From contig VCJN01002214.1 of the NCBI GenBank assembly GCA_006384855.1, positions 1 through 64,000 on the forward strand: DNA of 64,000 bases. The letters are read 5' to 3'. The notes beneath the pieces were generated by a model. It ran no database searches. It saw nothing but the letters and a program-made list of their open reading frames with translations, and was not told the origin of the DNA. The translations under genes were made by a program, and so were the position numbers. Numbering within the stretch: the stretch's first letter is position 1; each line of letters starts with the position of its first letter. Shown piece by piece: positions 57,901-64,000 of this stretch. Source of the stretch: Tetraselmis striata (taxonomy: Eukaryota; Chlorophyta; Chlorodendrophyceae; Chlorodendrales; Chlorodendraceae).

Positions 57901-58771
57901 TGGCAGTAGAATTCACACGCGCGTTGCGGTACGGGTAACCGGTAACATATATTTTAATCAAAAATCGGCGTAGCTGCTCCTCACCTGCTCTGGGCGGCTC
58001 CCACCCTGGGGGGTGCGCGTGGTGAGGATGACAATGGCGCTGGTGAAGTCTGCCACCCGCCCCATGCTGTCTGTCAGCCGGCCGCTCTCCAGCACCTGTT
58101 GGGGCAGCAGCCTGGTCTCAGCAGGGGATGGATGGCGGTATCAAACGAGATCCAGCCGTTGGTGATGAAAACAAAATACATAGGAGGTTTCGAATTGAAC
58201 CCCATAACATCTACCGTTGGGATGATTTCCACAAACAAGGAATATGATCAAGAGGGTTATAATCTCGACATAGCTCAGTGTTTATAATTAAATCTTCAAT
58301 AGCACAAGTGGGGTCTGAATTGTATATCGCTAGATATAAGCTACAGATACCAGTCAATACTGTATATACAGTGACTGTGAATAAATGTATCGGTTTGATG
58401 TTTTTCCGGCCTAAACACACTGCTGTACCCGCGCATATACCGCGTAGTCACGTTATCATATAGCATTTGTACCGATGTGCCTTTAGTAAATTGGTACGAG
58501 CAGCATTACAGCAGCAAGCGATATTGATATATCCTGCATCAATGTTATTACTGATGCAGTATTCGCTCGTACCCGTACGGTATCATGCAAGGATTGCGAC
58601 AGATCAAATTGGGGATATTGCATGATTACACGGATGTGGCCACACATCTCCGCGCAAGCTGACGACGTCAATAGTACGAGCAAAGGACGTATCCATATCG
58701 CGAGACGGGTGACAGCTCCATTTAGAGCTGATGACGACGATGATGAATGAAGCTGAAATACAAAGCTCGCG

Positions 58772-58834
<63 letters not shown>

Positions 58835-61800
58835 CATACTACATATATGTATATATTTTAGGTGTCGGTATTTGATAAAATACAACATACATCTCATTGT
58901 GATAATACTATTAATACATCGTTCAGGTAATGACAATGTCAGAGATGCTGTTCGCCACAATGGCCGTCCCACCTGCGCCAGCAGCTCCTGCACCTCCGGG
59001 TGCGCCGCGTCCACGTTGTCCACGATGACCAGCGAGTGAAGGCGCCGCCGCACCGGCTCCGTCAGCTCCCCGCCCTGCCCGAACCCAACGTAGCCTGGCA
59101 GCAGGCAGCAGCGCCAGGCGGCATGGTGAGCTAGTACCCATGAGAGGTATATACCTGGGTCCGGGTAAAGTCCGAATGAATCTCCTCCAAAGCGTGGATT
59201 CAACATATTATGGCCCTTGCCCCGGAGCTGAGAAATAGGGATGGAGTAGGGTCACTTGTGTTCCGGTACAGGAAAAACCGAAATGTGAACAGTGTGGATG
59301 GTGCGTGGATGCAGCTGCATGAGACAACTCTGGATTTAATCTGCGGCTATGGAGTTTAATCGAGGTCCGCTGCAGAGGGATCGAAACGGCCTGAAGTTCA
59401 GCGCATTCCAGGGGCTTCCTTCATTTCTGTATAGGTGTTACGTCATTAAAAGGCCATCGGGGCATTCCGATTAGGCGGAGAGGGAATACATAGCAAACAT
59501 GCGAAAGTTACAAGGGGCCATACAGGCTGCAGACTGATAGAGGGGAGGAGGAGGGAGGGCACTGAGTGCACAGGTGAGGGTCTGCTTTAGTGGGTAGTAT
59601 TGAGCTGCATACTTTCGCAGTGAGTAGCGTGGATGAGTGCACAGGATGATATGATATCAATGAGGGTAGAAGTGGCAGGCAGCTTGAGGTGCAGGCGCAC
59701 CTGGCGGCGGGCCCAGCAGCCGGCTGATGGAGGCGCGCTCCGCAAAGTCCGCCCCGCTGAGGCGCACCACCGCGCCCGAGTCGCCAAACACGCGCGCCGC
59801 GAGCTGCTCCGCGAGCATTGTCTTGCCCACGCCGGGAGGCCCTGCGGGTGCGCAGCCATCCAGCGGCAGCGGAGAGTCGGATAGTGGTGGCGAGAGGGGG
59901 GTGCACAGCACGTGAGTTTAGAGCTTGACAGAGAATATTAGTCAGAAAGTGCATGACACTAGTTTGATATTAGAAGGCATAATGTGATTACATCTTGACC
60001 ATCCATACCGCAACAAGGAGCTCGAGACGGGAGGAGGAGGGGGGGGGGGGGGGGGGCAGCACAGTGGTGTCAAAACCCTTTCTATGCGATTTCAGAACTT
60101 CATAGGGATACATACATAAAAAAGGTCCGCCCACCCATCCGCGATTAAAAAAGAATCACCTGAAAGACCGTTACGGCATATTAATCTGCGATAGGAAGAC
60201 CGGAAATACCCCAGGAAACGCCCCAGGAAGGGGTTAGGAAAAGACTGGGGTAGGGAGTGTGGGGGGCGGTTCAAAAAGGGGGGGGGTTGGGGGGGGAGGG
60301 GGGCGCACCTGCGAATAGGAAGCTGCCCTGGGGCCGCCCGCCGGCCTGAAGTCCCAGCCGGCTCATCTGGACCTGCACAACGGAGTGAGAACGGAGGGCA
60401 GAAGCATCAGGCTTGAGTGTCAGCACACCCGCATCTAGCGTGGGGCCCCCTCCCTCGCATAGAAGCGCACATGCTGCCGGCAGGGTGAGCCCTGAAGGCA
60501 GCGGGGCTGGGGCAGAGGAGAGAGAGCTTCCCATGAGCGCCCATGAGGCGGCACGTCCCTCGTTATTCATGACCCCAATATCGTCCCCGCACTCACCGTG
60601 GCTGCCACTTGCTGCACAGCGTCGTCCTGCCCCACTATCTGCGTGCGCCCCCAGTACAGGGGGGGGGGGGGGGGGGGGGTAATGTCAGCGGCATAGCCAT
60701 CCCAGCCTCCCTCTGCCAATGTCCTGCCCCCCCCCCCCCCCCCCCCCACCCCGGCCCACTTGTCAGCCGCCCAGGGTGCGCTCTGCAAACTGATGAATGT
60801 CCCCGCCGACCTGTACGGATGTTGTCAACCCTGTGGCGCCGGTCTCGCACAAGTCGACGCAATTGGGGGGAGGGGGGAATAATAGGGCGGCGCTTGCACA
60901 ACGGCAGCCACGCAATGCTTTGAAAGGGACAAGCGCCCCACTATGGCAGTCATCTACCGCGTACTCGCGACCAGAGCAAAGGCATGTAGCATTCCCGTCA
61001 ACATGTTTAAATATCGCTGATAAAGCTCGGTAGGCCCCCCCAACAACAAGAAGAAGAGGACTGTCACATTTAACGTACCAGGAAACCTATTCGAAATACG
61101 ACCACTGCTATCTTTGTGTGAATAAAGCACATATACTGGCTTGTTGCAATGGTGTAGTTGAATAGTGTTAACTAGCGTGGGGCGAGGCTGGAGGGCTATT
61201 TCTAGACAAGGTGAAGTTGAATAGTTTACGGTGTCCTGAACAAATATACACATTCATGTGTCGCTACAGTGACAACTCTATATCGTGACTGAGCGCTACT
61301 GTCTCCTTCACTGCTTCCGTGGTCTACTAAGAGTTGTATTTGGTACTGCTCCTTGCGTGCACCGTGTTGTGATTGTGAGTCTCTATGTCGCTATTGCTAT
61401 TCCATACACAGAAGCAAACGAAGCGATACAGCCCGACCACTATCTTGAGACGCCGATTTCAAAAGTCAAATCTGGCGTCTGGGGGCGAAGCCCCAGACCC
61501 CCATAGGGGACCAGAGCCTCCAAACCCCGTTGACCACAAACTGAGCTGGGAATCCTATTTCCATCAGAATCGCGCATCTATAAAATATCGACTCATAACA
61601 CAAACCTCGATGTCATGATGGGGCAAAGTAGGTTATTTGGGGCTTGGCCCAAGGTTTTAGGGTTTGATGGTTATTGTACATGTGGCACGTATTGTGCCTG
61701 CAGCTCAGGGGAAAGGCTCCTCTATCCTGTTCCGTATCCCCACGCTGAGTTCCTTGTCTCCCTGGCAAACCATCATTTTCGGAGCCATTTGCTCCGAAAC

Positions 61801-63999
61801 CACTGGCTCCGAAACCATTGTCTCCGAAACCATTGGCTCCGACACCCGTTGGCTCCAAAACCATTTCCTTATCTCGTGAGCGGAGGACACCGCTTCTTTG
61901 GGGGCTATGGGCTCCGAAACCACTTCTTAGTGTTGCCAACCTCATCCCACACTCATTCGCCTCACACTCTCACTCTCACTCTCTCTATATCTCCCTCTCC
62001 CTCTCACTTCATGGCCTTCACTACACCTGAATACCCAACTTGAAAACACACACACGCACGCACACACATCACCGTGACCACCGTCACCCTTATTGAGGTG
62101 CTCAGGGCACAGCAGGCGGCGCCGCGCCGCACCTGCCCCCGCAGGCTGGCAGCCAGGCCGGCCAGCCGCTCGTGCTCGCGCTCTGAGAGCTCGCCCAGCG
62201 GCAGCCCCGTCATGAGGCTCACCACCTGCAGCACGTCCTCCTCCGTCACGCGCATGTGGTCCCGGCCGGCCGCCTCCGCTCTCGCCGCTGCTGCCGCCTC
62301 TGCGTCCCCGTCCCCTCCGTGCTGCCGCGGATGTTTCGCTCCGCCATCGCCGTCGCGCTTCATTGGCGTCGGCTCTGGCTTGAGGGGCTCCGGGTGGGCT
62401 CCGGGCGCGGGGTGCTTTTCCTCCTCTTGGGCGTGCTCAGGCTCAGGCTTTAGCTCCAGCTCGTGCCCGGGAGGCGGCGGCGGGTCCGCTAGGGCCACGC
62501 GGGTGGCGGACCCACCACCGGGCGGGCTCACCACGCTGCTGCCCAGCATCAGCTGCTCCGGGGCCACGTTGAGGAAGCGGAAGTTGCAGGCGGGGCACTG
62601 GCAACCAAGGGAGGGAGGGGAGGCATTGTTGGGAGGAGGGAGGGGTAAACGGCGGGGAGGGGAGTCAATCAGTGCCTTCGTTTGCGCTGCCCAGCACATG
62701 GGGCTACGAGTAATAGTGCACAGTGGTAGAGAGCTGTCCATGCTGATCCATAAACGACTTACCAGCAGCCAGCAGATCGGGCTCTAACCCCCCCCCCCCC
62801 CCCTGCGGTGGACTCTTCGCATATCTGCTGTTTCATGGATATGGGACTGTATAATCGCGATGTAGTGCCTGATCGTATCCATGATGCCTTGTGTAATCTC
62901 ACATCCCAACTGCAACCAGTCGCGCGGGTGCCGCGACTCTCGCCTCGTGTCGTCGCCCGTTGTCATGGCACAACCTAACATCACCGCACCTTGAGCTGCA
63001 CCACCACGGGCGGCTGCCACTTGACGGGCATCGCGCAGTGCGGGCACGGCCGCGGCGGGCGCGCCGAGCTGTAGTGCACCTCGCCGCCCCACACCGAGCC
63101 GTGCACCGGCGGCGGGAAGGGCGCTGCGGCGGCGCTGTCGCCGCCGACGCCCTCCCAGGGCCGCTCCCCCTCGAGGGCCTCCGGCTGCGGCTGCGGACGC
63201 TGCGCCGCCTTGGTGCTCCACACCATGTAGCCGGGCACTGATGGCGCGGGCGGCGCCTCGGGCAGCACCGGCTCCCACTCCGACGTGCCGGACGCCTGCC
63301 CGCGCAGCCTGCCGCGGAAGGAACAGCGGGAGAAAGAGGAGGCGCTTCCGTTGTCATGTCATGGCATGTCATGATCGCCTGTAAATGTGCGACCCAGCGC
63401 ATCTGCTGTAGGGGCGATTGCCAGTTATCACGAGTAGCCCCTCGTAGAGGACAGTCTCCAGATTCCAGCGGTTGCCTATCTGTAGGGTTCCAGTGCAAGC
63501 ACCCGTATGGGCATAGCTGCGGTTTACGGCCCCCTGCGCGGCTGGTCGCTGAAGGGGAGGGGGGCGTTCACGGTGACGCTGGGGTGGCGCTTCGCTGCCG
63601 TCAAGCGTACGAATGCCAATGAATGGGGCAGATGGAAACAGCGACATGAGGCGACCAACAACTCTCAGCCCTCCCCCCCCCCCCCCCCCGGTCCGGCATC
63701 TGCTTGGTGCCAGGTGCGGCTACTGCCGGGATGCAACCAATCCTTCCACCTGTATCGATGATGTGGTAAAGGCTGCCAGTCAATGGGTCCATTCGCAGGC
63801 CGCTGGTTGGGTTTTGCCGGGTGGCGCTGCCTTAAGCATGGGTGTGCCTGAGGCGGACGGCGCGGTTTGCGGCACAGTTCACAGCACACTGAGGCGATGG
63901 GGTGCTGCCGGAGGAGAGCAGGCTCTGCATGACCAGGTCATGCCAGGGCCCGTTCTGGTGTGCCATCCAGTGCAATGTGGTGATGACTGCCAGGGACAT
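54977..63999 (-). CDS. Single-ring Clp/Hsp100-like protein with zinc ribbon, possible pseudo-ATPase
   Basis: Exons in phase: putative 63999-63890, then 63308-62990, 62597-62133, 60638-60597, 60372-60309, 59841-59701, 59094-58973, 58095-57985, 56744-56508, 55735-55577, 55144-54977 (609 aa without the first). A zinc ribbon CPHC..CPAC comes first, then an acidic linker, then a Clp second-ring (D2) module: VTEEDVLQVVSLMTGLPLG, IVGQDDAVQQVA, Walker A GPPGVGKT, pore loop YVGFGQGGELTE, Walker B region LVIVDNVDAAHP, VLESGRLTDSMGR, LLDRVDD (Arg finger kept) and a C-terminal small domain GAQPVARL. The Walker B Glu is Asn, sensor-1 TSN is TTR, and sensor-2 GAR is GAQ. No N-domain or first ring. Hsp100 proteins unfold substrates; this one may bind but not hydrolyse ATP. 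The first exon is uncertain and the gene may extend past the window. Confidence 0.75.
58774..58824. repeat. (CA)n microsatellite in a Clp-like gene intron
   Basis: About 25 CA units followed by a short (TA)n tract, in the intron between the exons ending at 58973 and starting at 58095. Confidence 0.95.
61787..61925. repeat. 15-bp minisatellite in a Clp-like gene intron
   Basis: GGCTCCGAAACCATT-like units repeat about five times in a row (61787-61865) and once more near 61910. They lie in the 1.5-kb intron between exons ending at 62133 and starting at 60638. Confidence 0.9.
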
Positions 64000-64000
64000 G

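Noticed and set aside
63369-63647. Minus-strand frame just upstream of the Clp-like exon at 63308
   Set aside because: It has no protein-like motif and no donor in the phase needed; the exon at 63999-63890 fits the required phase (two leading bases) better.

Overview
The window looks like nuclear DNA of a green alga (chlorophyte, possibly a trebouxiophyte). The evidence is intron-rich GC-rich genes with GT-AG and some GC-AG introns, TGTAA polyadenylation signals, plant-type proteins (eight-cysteine lipid-transfer domains), interstitial CCCTAAA motifs, and very many long G/C homopolymer runs. No bacterial operons, rRNA genes or CRISPR arrays are visible. All gene models were assembled by eye from splice sites and phase, without tools.

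Bases 1-18000 are a graveyard of mobile elements. A tyrosine-recombinase retrotransposon (DIRS/PAT type, minus strand, about 913-7740) has decayed gag, RT-RNase H and YR frames and split direct repeats. One of its repeats is interrupted by a CACTA-type MITE (1362-2304) with a 3-bp target duplication, and the other repeat preserves the empty site. Further on are a piggyBac-like transposase relic (11990-12936), a 776-bp terminal-inverted-repeat element (13691-14466) and a dispersed motif family.

Bases 18000-29200 hold a single-exon membrane protein with four lipid-transfer-like domains (18308-20407), a LINE 3' relic and a second 5'-truncated copy, ALG13 (25929-26483) and eIF5 (27468-29134, minus, two exons).

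Bases 32000-64000 are gene-dense. They contain OS9 (plus, nine exons, ending in RDEL), a DZIP1-related protein with a duplicated N-terminal domain (minus, nine exons), a basic Ser-rich protein (minus), an unrecognised six-exon protein (minus), a helical-repeat mTERF-like protein (plus, six exons) and a single-ring Clp/Hsp100-like protein with a zinc ribbon and altered catalytic residues (minus, eleven exons, 5' end at the window edge).

Functionally, ALG13 (N-glycan assembly) and OS9 (glycan-dependent ER-associated degradation) both serve ER glycoproteins, but nothing suggests co-regulation. The most unusual genome-level feature is that at least eleven introns begin with a long poly(C) run on the coding strand within 3-16 nt of the 5' splice site. 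This spans six different genes on both strands.
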